DNA of 10,465 nucleotides from Candidatus Adiutrix sp. (GTDB taxonomy: Bacteria; Desulfobacterota; Desulfarculia; Adiutricales; Adiutricaceae): the NCBI GenBank assembly GCA_031286085.1, contig JAITUX010000023.1, positions 1 through 10,465 on the forward strand, written 5' to 3'. This document shows positions 1 through 6,203 of this stretch, in pieces. The position numbers were made by a program, and so were the translations under genes. The notes below the pieces were generated by a model that had not been told where the DNA came from, made no database searches, and was given only the letters and a program-made list of their open reading frames with translations. How positions within the stretch are numbered: position 1 is the first letter of the stretch; the number at the start of each line of letters is the position of its first letter.

Positions 1-226
1 CGGTTTCCAGCACGGGGTTGGCCAGGAACTGGTCGGCCCAGGCCGCGACCAGGGCTTCTACGCTCCCGGCGCTGTCGCCCTCCACCTCCAATTCTATAAG
101 CTTGCCGATGCGCACCGAGCCGAGGCCGGTATGGCCGTGGGACCTGAGAGCCCTCTCCACCGCCGCCCCCTGGGGATCCAGCACGCCTCTTTTCAGCCTG
201 ACGGCCCCCTGAGCCTTGAATTTCAT
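1..226 (-). CDS. purS: PurS, FGAM synthase small subunit (3' end cut by window edge)
   Basis: PurS is the small subunit of the three-part phosphoribosylformylglycinamidine synthase (PurS/PurQ/PurL), which converts FGAR to FGAM in de novo purine synthesis. It bridges the glutaminase and synthetase subunits in the cytoplasm. The ATG at 226-224 opens 75 readable residues beginning MKFKAQGAVRLKRGVLDPQG. The family hallmarks are visible: the lysine-rich first strand, the VLDPQG-AVERAL segment at residues 15-27, the VRIGKLIELEV strand at 38-48, and the closing LANPVLE at 68-74. PurS proteins are about 80 residues long, so only a few C-terminal residues should be missing. A modest GGTGAA lies about 7 bases upstream of the start. 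It follows the secreted-protein gene by 23 bp and is the fourth gene of the purine operon. purQ and purL would be expected beyond the left edge but cannot be seen. Confidence 0.9.
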   Translation of the reverse strand, partial: MKFKAQGAVRLKRGVLDPQGAAVERALRSHGHTGLGSVRIGKLIELEVEGDSAGSVEALVAAWADQFLANPVLET

Positions 227-249
227 GGTCTGTTCACCAGGCCGGCCGC

Positions 250-894
250 CTAGGGCCGGGTCGTTTTCCAGTAGGCGTCCCGCCAGCCCAGGGCGCTGGG
301 CCGGAATTGGCTGGGAACCCGGTTCAAGTCGTTGCTGAAGGTGTTTAAGGCCAGGATCTTGCCTTCGACCAGGATAAGCGTGGTTATCTGGTCGGACCGG
401 AACTTCCGGCCGTCGTCGCCTATCCGGGTCGCGGTGACCTCGTAGGTCAGGTAGCGCGGCTGGTCGTCCAGCACCTTCATCTCTCCGCCGTAGCGCAGGG
501 TCAATTCCTTGAAGCGCTCGAAATCCTCCTGGCTGACCAGTTCCCCTGGCGGCAGGAGGGGCGTGGCGATATAGGCGTAAAAATCCAGCGGCACCCTGGG
601 ACCCTCCAGGTTGATCCCCTTCTTGTATTCCCTCCAGGAGCGGGGCTCGGCGTAAACGGCCAGGATCTCGGCCCCCGGGGCCTTGAGGCCGGCCAGAAGT
701 TCGTCCACGTTGGGGTCCAGCCCGTCGATGGGAATGAGGCCGGCGGGCTCGATTAGCCGAAGGCGCGCCGGACCTAGCTGGACGCTGAGCCCGCCGTCGG
801 CCGCCCGGGCCGCCCCGGTCCCCAGGGCCGCCAGCATGACCAGCCCGGCAACCCAAAGGCGCGCCGCGCCGTTTGATGATTCAGGCTTAAGCAA
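250..894 (-). CDS. Secreted protein of unknown function inside the purine operon
   Basis: I do not recognise this 214-residue protein. Residues 1-31 look like a Sec signal peptide: a charged N-terminus, a hydrophobic core at about 13-25 (LWVAGLVMLAALG) and an A-R-A site before Ala32. There is no cysteine in the whole protein, so it is not a lipoprotein and forms no disulfides. The mature part of about 183 residues is soluble and alternates beta-like stretches (SVQLGPARLRLIEP, YLTYEVTATRI, TTLILVEGKILALNTF) with helical ones. The start is taken as TTG at 894-892 because AGGTGG sits about 5 bases upstream. The only nearby in-frame ATG (residue 20) would destroy the signal peptide. It starts 33 bp after purC and ends 23 bp before purS, so it is probably cotranscribed with them. 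A periplasmic product has no obvious role in purine synthesis, and no function is proposed. Confidence 0.75.
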   Translation of the reverse strand: MLKPESSNGAARLWVAGLVMLAALGTGAARAADGGLSVQLGPARLRLIEPAGLIPIDGLDPNVDELLAGLKAPGAEILAVYAEPRSWREYKKGINLEGPRVPLDFYAYIATPLLPPGELVSQEDFERFKELTLRYGGEMKVLDDQPRYLTYEVTATRIGDDGRKFRSDQITTLILVEGKILALNTFSNDLNRVPSQFRPSALGWRDAYWKTTRP

Positions 895-927
895 GATCCA
901 CCACCTAAACGGCCCCCGAATCGCCCG

Positions 928-1629
928 CTACTTGAGGCGATTGTAGATTTCCTGGTAAGCCTCCTCCACTTCGCCCAAGTCGCGGCGGAAGCGATCCTTG
1001 TCCAGCTTCTTCCCGGTGGCGGCGTCCCAGAACCGGCAGGTGTCGGGGGATATTTCGTCGCCCAGGAGCAGGCGGCCGCCGACGCGGCCGAATTCCAGCT
1101 TGAAATCCACCAGTATGATGCCGCGGGCCTTCAGGTGTTCGACGAGCAGGGCGTTGATTTTCAAGCCGGATTCTTCCAGGCTCCGCAACTCGTCTTCGGT
1201 GGCCGCGCCCAGGACGGCCACATGGTGGTGATTGATCAGGGGATCGCCCAGGGCGTCGTCCTTGTAGTAGAATTCCACCACCGGGCGGGGCAGTTTCCGG
1301 CCTTCCTCCCAGCCCAGGCGCTGGGCCAGGCTGCCGGCGGCCACGTTGCGCACCACCACTTCCAAGGGCACTATCTCGATTTTTCTGGCCAGCATGGAGC
1401 GTTCGTCCACCTTCCGCAGGAAGTGGGTGGCCACGCCCCGGCTTTCCAGCATCTCGAAGAAGAGGGCGGCTATGGCGTTGTTCAAGGCGCCCTTGGAATT
1501 GATGGACCCCTTCTTGGCCCCGTTGAAGGCCGTGGCGTCGTCCTTGTAATAAATCAGGACTTCGTCCGCCCGGTCAGTGGCGAAAATTTTTTTTGCCTTG
1601 CCTTCGTAGAGCAAGGGTCCAGGTTCCAT
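928..1629 (-). CDS. purC: SAICAR synthetase PurC
   Basis: PurC joins CAIR and aspartate with ATP to give SAICAR, step eight of IMP synthesis, in the cytoplasm. The 233-residue product has the short bacterial PurC length. Motifs in order are the N-terminal [11 protein letters not shown] nucleotide-binding loop (residues 6-16), KKGSINSKG (39-47), the [11 protein letters not shown] segment (90-100), LVDFKLEFG (173-181) and the signature [14 protein letters not shown] (189-202). The ATG start is supported by a strong AAGGAG seven bases upstream. It lies 49 bp downstream of purE with no terminator between them, so the two are one transcript. The sequence shows no missing catalytic segment. Identification is secure. 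Confidence 0.97.
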   Translation of the reverse strand: MEPGPLLYEGKAKKIFATDRADEVLIYYKDDATAFNGAKKGSINSKGALNNAIAALFFEMLESRGVATHFLRKVDERSMLARKIEIVPLEVVVRNVAAGSLAQRLGWEEGRKLPRPVVEFYYKDDALGDPLINHHHVAVLGAATEDELRSLEESGLKINALLVEHLKARGIILVDFKLEFGRVGGRLLLGDEISPDTCRFWDAATGKKLDKDRFRRDLGEVEEAYQEIYNRLK

Positions 1630-1678
1630 GACGGCGCTCCTTTACGGTTTCGCATTTCCACCCAAGGCCGGAGCGGCC

Positions 1679-2173
1679 TCAGGCCCGCAATTTTGCCTGA
1701 AGGGCCTGATTTTTGGCCCGGACGCCTTCGGCCTGCCGCCGGCGGAATCCGGCCAGCCGGGCGGCCGTTTCCGGGTCGCCCAGGGCCGCGATGGACGCGG
1801 CGAAGAGGGCCGCGTTGCGGCCCCCGTCCACGGCCATGGCGGCCACGGGAATGCCGGGCGGCATCTGGACTATGCTCAACAAGGCGTCCAGGCCGTTCAA
1901 GGCCGAACCGCTCACGGGCACCCCGATGACCGGCAGGGTGGTGAAAGAGGCCACCACCCCGGGCAGGTGGGCGGCCGCCCCGGCCCCGGCGATGATGGCG
2001 CAAAAGCCCCGGGCCTCGGCCTCCTCGGCGAAGCGGCGCACTTCCTCCGGGGTCCTATGGGCCGAGGCCACCAGGACTTCCGCCTCCAGGCCAAGTTCAC
2101 CCAGGAGCCGGTAGCCCGGCTCCAGGACCGGCCAGTCCGAATCGCTGCCCATGACTAGGCCCACCCTGGCCAT
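1679..2173 (-). CDS. purE: PurE, N5-CAIR mutase / AIR carboxylase catalytic subunit
   Basis: PurE converts N5-CAIR to CAIR (class I, with PurK) or carboxylates AIR directly (class II), supplying the substrate of PurC encoded next door. The 164-residue length fits the small, usually octameric bacterial enzyme. Visible motifs are GSDSDW at residues 9-14 (phosphate and ribose binding), SAHRTPE at 37-43 with the catalytic His39, and AGAGAAAHLPGVVA at 62-75. A further segment, QMPPGIPVAAMAV, follows at 103-115. The ATG is preceded by GAGGT at about 7 bases. It is the first gene of the purine operon, and the region upstream holds the rpsD unit. No purK is visible in this window, so whether a PurK partner exists cannot be judged here. 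Confidence 0.96.
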   Translation of the reverse strand: MARVGLVMGSDSDWPVLEPGYRLLGELGLEAEVLVASAHRTPEEVRRFAEEAEARGFCAIIAGAGAAAHLPGVVASFTTLPVIGVPVSGSALNGLDALLSIVQMPPGIPVAAMAVDGGRNAALFAASIAALGDPETAARLAGFRRRQAEGVRAKNQALQAKLRA

Positions 2174-2219
2174 TGCCGACCTCGCTGAAAAGAATTGACG
2201 CCCACAGGTAACCTACTTA

Positions 2220-2248
2220 ATTTTATTCCATAAGCGTCCGCAACGCAA
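2220..2248 (-). promoter_or_regulatory. Candidate sigma70-type promoter for the purine operon
   Basis: On the minus strand TTGCGT (2248-2243) and TAAAAT (2225-2220) are separated by exactly 17 bp, about 50 bases upstream of the purE start. The -10 box matches five of six consensus bases, while the -35 matches only three. Transcription would begin near 2212 and give a leader of about 38 nt, too short for a purine riboswitch; none is seen. It lies directly after the rpsD terminator, which fits independent control of purine synthesis. No operator palindrome was recognised. Confidence 0.5.
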
Positions 2249-2249
2249 C

Positions 2250-2288
2250 AAAAAACCTCCCGGCCCTAAAAGTGGGGCGGGAGGTTTT
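2250..2288 (-). terminator. Intrinsic terminator of rpsD
   Basis: A 15-position stem (2274-2288 pairing with 2252-2266) has 14 matches and one mismatch (G2263 opposite G2277), with a 7-nt loop at 2267-2273. Read on the minus strand it ends GGGAGGTTTTTT, giving a run of six T residues at 2255-2250. It begins 38 bases past the rpsD stop codon and before the purE promoter, so it separates the ribosomal protein gene from the purine operon. The other strand has only four T residues after the stem, so it is best oriented for rpsD. Confidence 0.9.
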
Positions 2289-2325
2289 CGGCCGGGTTGA
2301 GGCGCGGGGAAGCGCTGATTAATGG

Positions 2326-2919
2326 TTATTTGGAGTAGTATTCCACAATCAGGCGTTCGTTGGCGTCTATGGGTATCTCGTTCCGTTCCGGCAGGCGCAT
2401 AAGCCGGCCGCTGAACTGGTCGGGCCGCTTTTCCAGGTAGGGCACGTTGAAGGCGGCCGTTTCCTGGAAATGCCGGACCACGCTTTCATTTTTGCGGGAG
2501 GCCTCGCGCAGGGCCATTTCGTCGCCGACCTTGACCCCGTAGGAGGGGATGTTCACCCGGGCGCCGTTGACCAGGATATGGCGGTGGGTGACCATCTGGC
2601 GGGCCTGGCGGATGGAGCGGGCGAAGCCCAGGCGGTAAACGAGGTTGTCCAGGCGGCACTCCAGGGCTTTCAAAAGGGCCACGCCGGTCATTTCCGGGCT
2701 TTTCTGGCTGGCCTTGACGTAGCGCAGGAACTGGCGTTCCATGATGCCGTAGTAGGCCTTGACCTTCTGTTTTTCCATGAGCTGGAGGCCGTACTCGGAA
2801 GTCTTGCGGCCGCCCCTTACGTTCTTGCCTTCTCCCCTTTTGAGAGCCTTGGGGTGGCCGTAGATATTGATCCCCAAGCGGCGGCAGAGTTTGAACCGGG
2901 GTTCGCGGTGGGTTGCCAT
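2326..2919 (-). CDS. rpsD: Small-subunit ribosomal protein S4, zinc-free type
   Basis: S4 binds 16S rRNA early in assembly of the 30S body and helps decoding accuracy. The 197-residue protein contains the S4 RNA-binding domain at about residues 87-127 ([22 protein letters not shown], then [14 protein letters not shown]). It also has the conserved [20 protein letters not shown] segment at 39-58 and the C-terminal [19 protein letters not shown]. The N-terminus has only one cysteine (LCRR, Cys12), where zinc-binding S4 proteins carry four, so this is the C-minus form. The ATG has AAGGAG upstream with a long spacing of about 12. The gene stands alone with its own promoter and terminator, whereas in many bacteria rpsD sits with rpsM, rpsK, rpoA and rplQ. 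It could be the sole S4 or a zinc-independent paralogue. Confidence 0.96.
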   Translation of the reverse strand: MATHREPRFKLCRRLGINIYGHPKALKRGEGKNVRGGRKTSEYGLQLMEKQKVKAYYGIMERQFLRYVKASQKSPEMTGVALLKALECRLDNLVYRLGFARSIRQARQMVTHRHILVNGARVNIPSYGVKVGDEMALREASRKNESVVRHFQETAAFNVPYLEKRPDQFSGRLMRLPERNEIPIDANERLIVEYYSK

Positions 2920-2990
2920 AGATACAGAACGCTCCTTTTCCGGTTTTAGGTCCGGCTTTTTAATGGTTCCAGGCGACCTGGCAAATTATT

Positions 2991-3019
2991 ATTATAACCC
3001 AATCGCCCGGGAAAAGCAA
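2991..3019 (-). promoter_or_regulatory. Sigma70-type promoter of rpsD
   Basis: On the minus strand TTGCTT (3019-3014) and a perfect TATAAT (2996-2991) are spaced 17 bp apart, in an AT-rich patch that stands out from the GC-rich surroundings. Initiation near 2984 would give a leader of about 65 nt. The start of that leader contains a short inverted repeat, CCAGG-CGA-CCTGG (2969-2981). S4 controls its own translation in some bacteria, but the leader is too short and simple to claim that here. Confidence 0.75.
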
Positions 3020-3036
3020 ATCGTTATGTCCTGCGG

Positions 3037-3079
3037 TTGCCAGAAGTCATCCGGTATGCTATGAAGTCTCTGGCGCCAG
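3037..3079 (+). promoter_or_regulatory. Candidate promoter for tsaD-rsmA with palindrome at the start site
   Basis: TTGCCA (3037-3042) and TATGAA (3060-3065) are 17 bp apart, and a TG one base before the -10 (3057-3058) gives an extended -10 element. Transcription would begin near 3072, inside a perfect 10-bp palindrome CTGGCGCCAG (3070-3079). The palindrome could be an operator or chance in GC-rich DNA. This promoter diverges from the rpsD promoter, with the two -35 boxes about 18 bp apart. The 328-bp stretch 2920-3247 otherwise holds only the upstream ORF described next. Confidence 0.5.
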
Positions 3080-3141
3080 CGCTCCAACCAGGCGCCCGCG
3101 TGAATTTTAGGCCGCTTGCCGGCCCTTAAGGAGTTGCCCCC

Positions 3142-3240
3142 ATGTCCAGAACCGGCCCCGAAACCCCGGCCCGCCTTGAATGGTTCCTGGTTCCGGCCGC
3201 CGGAACCGGCCCGGCCCGCCGGGACGAAGCGGGGCGCTGA
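3142..3240 (+). CDS. Possible 32-residue upstream ORF preceding tsaD
   Basis: An ATG at 3142 has a strong Shine-Dalgarno AAGGAG at 3128-3133, spaced 8 bases, and opens a 32-residue frame beginning MSRTGPETPARLEWF and ending at TGA 3238-3240. The stop lies 7 bases before the tsaD ATG. tsaD itself has no good ribosome-binding site: the nearest GGGG is 13 bases away. The arrangement would suit translational coupling, in which ribosomes that finish the short frame reinitiate on tsaD. Third codon positions are mostly G or C, as expected for either real coding or background here. I recognise no family, and the product may be irrelevant. It is supported only by the ribosome-binding site and position. 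Confidence 0.35.
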   Translation: MSRTGPETPARLEWFLVPAAGTGPARRDEAGR

Positions 3241-3247
3241 CCCGGTC

Positions 3248-4273
3248 ATGCTGGTCCTGGGCCTGGAGAGTTCCTGCGACGAGACGGCGGCGGCCCTCTA
3301 CGAGGACGGGGTGGTTTTGGCCGACGTGGTCCGCGGACAGCTTGATCTTCACCGGCTCTACGGGGGCGTGGTGCCGGAAATAGCCAGCCGGGCCCACCTG
3401 GAGGCCGTTGACCAGGTGGCCGCCCAGGCTTTGGCCGAGGCCGGGCGCGGCCTGGCCGATATATCGGGCTTGGCGGTGACCCAGGGGCCGGGCCTGGTCG
3501 GGGCTCTCCTGGTGGCCTTGAGCTTCGCCAAGGGCCTGGGCTTCGCCGCCGGCCGGCCCGTTACCGGGGTAAACCACGTCAAGGCCCACGCCCTGTCCCC
3601 TTTCATGGCCCGGCCGGGCGCCCCGCCGCCGGTTCCGGATTTCCCCCTGGTGGCCCTGGTGGTCTCCGGGGGCCACAGCCACCTCTACCTCCTGGCGGAC
3701 CACCTGACCTTCAGCCTTCTGGGCCGGACCCGCGACGACGCCGCCGGCGAGGCCTTCGACAAAACGGCCAAACTCCTGGGCCTGGGCTATCCGGGCGGCC
3801 GGGCCATAGAGGAATTGGCCGCCCGGGGCGACCCTTCGGTCTATCGTCTGCCCCGGCCCCTGTGGCGCGAGGGGCTGGATTTTTCCTTCAGCGGGCTCAA
3901 GACCCAGGTGTTGACCATTTACCGCCGGGACAATCTGGCCGACCGGCCGGCCGACGACCCGGCCCTGGCCGACCTGGCCGCCGGTTTTCAGGCGGCGGTG
4001 GTGGAAGTGCTGGTGGACAAGTTGCGGGCCGCCCTTAAGACGACCCGGGCCGAGGGGGCCGTGTTGGCCGGCGGGGTGGCGGCCAACGGGGCTTTGCGGG
4101 CCGCGGCCCTGGAAATGACCCAAGCCCTGGGCCGGCCCCTTTTCGTGCCGCCCCTGGCCTGGTGTGCCGACAACGCGGCCATGATCGCCCACCTGGGGGC
4201 CCGCCAACTGGCCGCCGGCCGAAACATTCTGGATTTGGCGGCCGAGGCCCGGCCCCGCTGGCCGGTGGATTAG
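3248..4273 (+). CDS. tsaD: TsaD, tRNA t6A threonylcarbamoyltransferase
   Basis: TsaD (Kae1/YgjD family) transfers threonylcarbamoyl from TC-AMP to A37 of ANN-decoding tRNAs, working with TsaB and TsaE in the cytoplasm. The 341-residue product fits the family. Motifs are MLVLGLESSCDETAAALY (1-18), YGGVVPEIASRAH (38-50), GPGLVGALLV (80-89), metal-binding His110 and His114 in NHVKAH, SGGHSHLYL (140-148), GEAFDKTAKLLGLGYPGG (167-184), FSGLKTQ (214-220), GGVAANGALR (275-284) and metal ligand Asp308 in WCADNAAMIA. The frame remains open for 44 codons upstream to a TTG at 3116. That stretch is proline-rich and unlike the family, and homologues start at this ATG. The start has only a weak ribosome-binding site, and a short ORF ends just before it. 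rsmA follows after 32 bp. Confidence 0.96.
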   Translation: MLVLGLESSCDETAAALYEDGVVLADVVRGQLDLHRLYGGVVPEIASRAHLEAVDQVAAQALAEAGRGLADISGLAVTQGPGLVGALLVALSFAKGLGFAAGRPVTGVNHVKAHALSPFMARPGAPPPVPDFPLVALVVSGGHSHLYLLADHLTFSLLGRTRDDAAGEAFDKTAKLLGLGYPGGRAIEELAARGDPSVYRLPRPLWREGLDFSFSGLKTQVLTIYRRDNLADRPADDPALADLAAGFQAAVVEVLVDKLRAALKTTRAEGAVLAGGVAANGALRAAALEMTQALGRPLFVPPLAWCADNAAMIAHLGARQLAAGRNILDLAAEARPRWPVD

Positions 4274-4305
4274 AGCCGGCTGACTTATTGGCAAGCGGCG
4301 GTTAA

Positions 4306-5130
4306 ATGCGGAACGCTCTGGTCAAGGACGAACTGAAGGAACTGGGTTTCCGGCCCGCCAAAAGCCGGGGCCAGCACTTCCTCAAGGATAATGGGGTGAT
4401 AAGGAGCCTGACCGGGACCGTTCTGGCCGAGGCCGGGCCGGAAAAACTCTTGGAAATAGGCCCCGGCCTGGGCGCCTTGACCAGGCCCCTTTTGGCCGCC
4501 GGAGCCGAAATACTGGCCGTGGAACTGGACCGGGGGCTGGCCGAAAACCTCGGGAACGAGGGCCGGCCCGGCCTGACGGTTCTGAATCAAGACATCCTGA
4601 CCCTGGACCCGGCCCAATTCCCCGGCCCACGCTTCCTCTTCGGCAATCTGCCCTACAACATCTCCAGCCCGGTGCTGTTCTGGTTTCTCCGCCACCGGCG
4701 GGCCTTTTCCGGGGCCCTGTTAATGCTCCAGAAGGAACTGGCCGAGAGACTGACCGCCGACCCAGGCCGCCGGGCCTACGGCCGGCTGAGCGTGGCCCTG
4801 GGGCTGTGGTTCCGGGTTGAAAACGTGCTGGCCGTGCCGGCGGCGGCCTTTCATCCCCGGCCCCGGGTGGCCAGCGCCGTCGTTAGATTCCGGCCGGTCC
4901 CTTCCGAGTCCGAGCCGCCGGTCCCCCCCGAAGTCCTGGGCCGCTTCACCCTGGCCGCCTTCGGAGCCCGCCGCCAGACCCTTCTGAACAACCTGTCCCG
5001 GGCCTACGGCCGGGACAGGGCCGCCCGGGTCTTGGCCGATTTCGGCCTGGCTCCCGGCCTCCGGGCTGAAACCCTGGCCCCGTCCGTCTTGGCCGCCCTG
5101 GCCCTGGCCCTGGAGCCGGTCTTCACTTGA
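4306..5130 (+). CDS. rsmA: RsmA/KsgA, 16S rRNA A1518/A1519 dimethyltransferase
   Basis: RsmA uses S-adenosylmethionine to dimethylate two adjacent adenines in the 3' terminal hairpin of 16S rRNA and acts as a late 30S assembly checkpoint. The 274-residue length is typical. Motifs are SRGQHFL (20-26), the SAM-binding LEIGPGLGALT (49-59), VELD (72-75, acidic residue for the ribose), QDIL (95-98), catalytic NLPYNIS (114-120), and FHPRPRVASAVVRF (182-195) leading into the helical C-terminal domain. It begins 32 bp after tsaD with no terminator, so the two are likely cotranscribed. The upstream purine-rich GCGGCGG is a weak ribosome-binding site. Its last 8 bp overlap the 3' end of the convergent coiled-coil gene, leaving no room for a terminator outside coding sequence. 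Confidence 0.97.
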   Translation: MRNALVKDELKELGFRPAKSRGQHFLKDNGVIRSLTGTVLAEAGPEKLLEIGPGLGALTRPLLAAGAEILAVELDRGLAENLGNEGRPGLTVLNQDILTLDPAQFPGPRFLFGNLPYNISSPVLFWFLRHRRAFSGALLMLQKELAERLTADPGRRAYGRLSVALGLWFRVENVLAVPAAAFHPRPRVASAVVRFRPVPSESEPPVPPEVLGRFTLAAFGARRQTLLNNLSRAYGRDRAARVLADFGLAPGLRAETLAPSVLAALALALEPVFT

Positions 5131-6049
5131 GGTCCAGCCCGGCCTGCTCCAGCTTGGCCAGGAACCGCAGCATCAGGGCCTTGAGGTTGCTGACCATCTC
5201 CAAGGTCGGCTTGGCCGACACGAGCTGCCGGAATTCACGCATCTCCGGGGCGGCGTTGGAACGGGCCCGCTTGCGCAGGAGCGCTATCTCGTGGTGGGCG
5301 TCGGCGGTGCTGCGCTCGGTGAGCCGCCTGATTTCATCGTTATACTTGACCACCATCTCCTCCATCTTGCGCTCGGTGATGGTGTTCTTGTTCTGGCTTT
5401 CGGAAAGGGCCAGGGTCAGCCGCCGGACTTCCTTTTCATGGCTTAAGGTGTTTTCCCTCTCCACGGCCAGACGGCGCTCCAGTTCATTTATGCGGGAATT
5501 GGCCGTGGTCAGAAGCGCGGTCCCGGCCTCGTTCTCCTGGACGCTGCGGTCAAGCTCCTGCCTTAGAAAAATGGCGTCGTTCTCCTTCTGGGTCAGCGCG
5601 TTGGTCATCTCGCTGTTCTCGCGGTGGAGCCGCTTGAACTGCTTTTCATAGTTGACCACTTTCTGGTTGGCCGTGGACAGGAGGCTTTCCTGCTCCTCCA
5701 GGGTGTTGGTCAACTCCAGGAGGTCGCTGGTCAGGCGCTCCATCTCCTGCTTCTGCTCCTCGTTGGCCTTGTTCAACGCCCGGCAGTCGCTCTCCATTTG
5801 GCGGCGCCACAGGGCGGCCGCCTTCCGGTAGTCGTTGAAAGTCTTATCCAGGGCCAGGTAATAGTTGCACAACAGCTTGAGGCCCTGGGGCGGATCCAGG
5901 CCGGTCGGCAAAAGGTCGGCCAGCTGGCGCAGGCGCTCCTCGCCCAGCACCGCGTCCTCATTCAGATGGTTGGATAGATGTCGTAAACGCCCCTTGCCCT
6001 GGCTCTGGTCATCGGTCGCCAAAATATGTTCCCCGCCGGTTTCTTTCAT
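5123..6049 (-). CDS. Cytoplasmic coiled-coil protein of unknown function
   Basis: I do not recognise a family for this 308-residue protein. There is no signal peptide or membrane segment. Residues 1-60 are mixed and partly globular (GEERLRQLADLLPTGLDPPQ). From about 65 to 265 the sequence is a long charged coiled coil rich in Glu, Arg, Lys, Gln and Leu. A short C-terminal region (about 266-308) contains two hydrophobic helices (LEMVSNLKALMLRFLAKLEQ). Inside the coil, residues 121-145 (LLSTANQ...LHREN) resemble 177-200 (LLTTANS...VEREN). The offset is 56 residues, exactly eight heptads, suggesting internal duplication. The ATG start has a poor ribosome-binding site that lies under a hairpin (6056-6087). 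Fibrous proteins of this type act as scaffolds, tethers or cytoskeletal elements, and nothing here selects among these. Confidence 0.8.
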   Translation of the reverse strand: MKETGGEHILATDDQSQGKGRLRHLSNHLNEDAVLGEERLRQLADLLPTGLDPPQGLKLLCNYYLALDKTFNDYRKAAALWRRQMESDCRALNKANEEQKQEMERLTSDLLELTNTLEEQESLLSTANQKVVNYEKQFKRLHRENSEMTNALTQKENDAIFLRQELDRSVQENEAGTALLTTANSRINELERRLAVERENTLSHEKEVRRLTLALSESQNKNTITERKMEEMVVKYNDEIRRLTERSTADAHHEIALLRKRARSNAAPEMREFRQLVSAKPTLEMVSNLKALMLRFLAKLEQAGLDLK

Positions 6050-6055
6050 AATCAG

Positions 6056-6087
6056 CCGCTTTCCAAATGAAGCCCATTTGAAAGCGG
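6056..6087 (-). repeat. Hairpin over the ribosome-binding region of the coiled-coil gene
   Basis: The arms at 6056-6069 (CCGCTTTCCAAATG) and 6075-6087 (CATTTGAAAGCGG) are complementary over 13 bp with a single bulged C and a 5-nt loop. On the minus-strand transcript the 3' arm ends 6 bases before the ATG at 6049, so the GGAAAGCGG that could serve as ribosome-binding site would be sequestered. There is no T run after it, so it is not a terminator. It could control translation, stabilise the mRNA, or be a protein-binding palindrome in DNA. Confidence 0.6.
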
Positions 6088-6119
6088 CCTGGTATCAACC
6101 TGTTATTATAGCATATAAT
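6079..6119 (+). promoter_or_regulatory. Candidate upstream promoter for the transporter, divergent and overlapping
   Basis: On the plus strand TGTTATTAT (6101-6109) forms an extended -10 element, with TTGAAA at 6079-6084 as a -35 box at a long spacing of 19. A second perfect TATAAT occurs at 6114-6119 without a recognisable -35. Either would start transcription at about 6116-6127, upstream of the 34-codon leader ORF and all the leader helices. It overlaps the minus-strand extended -10, so only one polymerase could bind at a time. Confidence 0.35.
6105..6113 (-). promoter_or_regulatory. Extended -10 promoter for the coiled-coil gene
   Basis: On the minus strand the motif TGCTATAAT (6113-6105) is a perfect extended -10 box in an AT-rich island (about 6091-6133). 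No good -35 box is present at the usual spacing: the T-rich TTTTGT at 6133-6128 is the nearest. Extended -10 promoters often work without one. Initiation near 6098 would give a leader of about 49 nt that contains the hairpin at 6056-6087. Confidence 0.6.
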
Positions 6120-6170
6120 CAAAACAAACAAAAGCGGGCCGGCGCCGCCGGGCGGGCTCCGGTTCATTTT

Positions 6171-6203
6171 GGCCTTGCCAAGGCCGGCCGATGGCCTTAT
6201 TCT
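6171..6203 (+). promoter_or_regulatory. Alternative transporter promoter overlapped by a palindrome
   Basis: TTGCCA (6175-6180) and TATTCT (6198-6203) are separated by 17 bp. Initiation would be near 6210, just before the first leader helix, and would exclude the ATG of the leader ORF at 6191. A near-perfect palindrome GGCCTTG-C-CAAGGCC (6171-6185) covers the -35 box and could be a repressor site. GGCC-rich palindromes are common in this DNA, so this is weak evidence. Confidence 0.35.

Noticed and set aside
1135..1929. A 264-codon plus-strand frame across purC and purE
   Set aside because: It lies antisense to two secure purine genes, becomes Arg/Pro/Gly-rich and matches no family.
2174..2249. 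A purine riboswitch or PurR box before purE
   Set aside because: The leader is only about 38 nt from the predicted start, and no three-helix junction or recognisable operator is visible.
2969..2981. Short repeat CCAGG-CGA-CCTGG at the rpsD transcript start as an S4 autoregulatory site
   Set aside because: Five base pairs with a 3-nt loop are too little to support a specific regulatory claim.
3116..3247. A 44-residue N-terminal extension of TsaD from TTG at 3116
   Set aside because: The extension is proline-rich and unlike the family. Homologues begin at the MLVLGLESSCDET position, and the strong ribosome-binding site there reads another frame. The extension is not fully excluded.
3142..3273. 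A frameshift joining the 32-codon ORF to tsaD
   Set aside because: TsaD is already complete from its own ATG, so no missing N-terminus needs explaining.
3107..4294. A 395-codon open frame on the minus strand opposite tsaD
   Set aside because: It mirrors tsaD and its composition is Gly/Gln/Pro/His repeats with no domain. Stop codons are scarce on the opposite strand of GC-rich genes, so this is a shadow.
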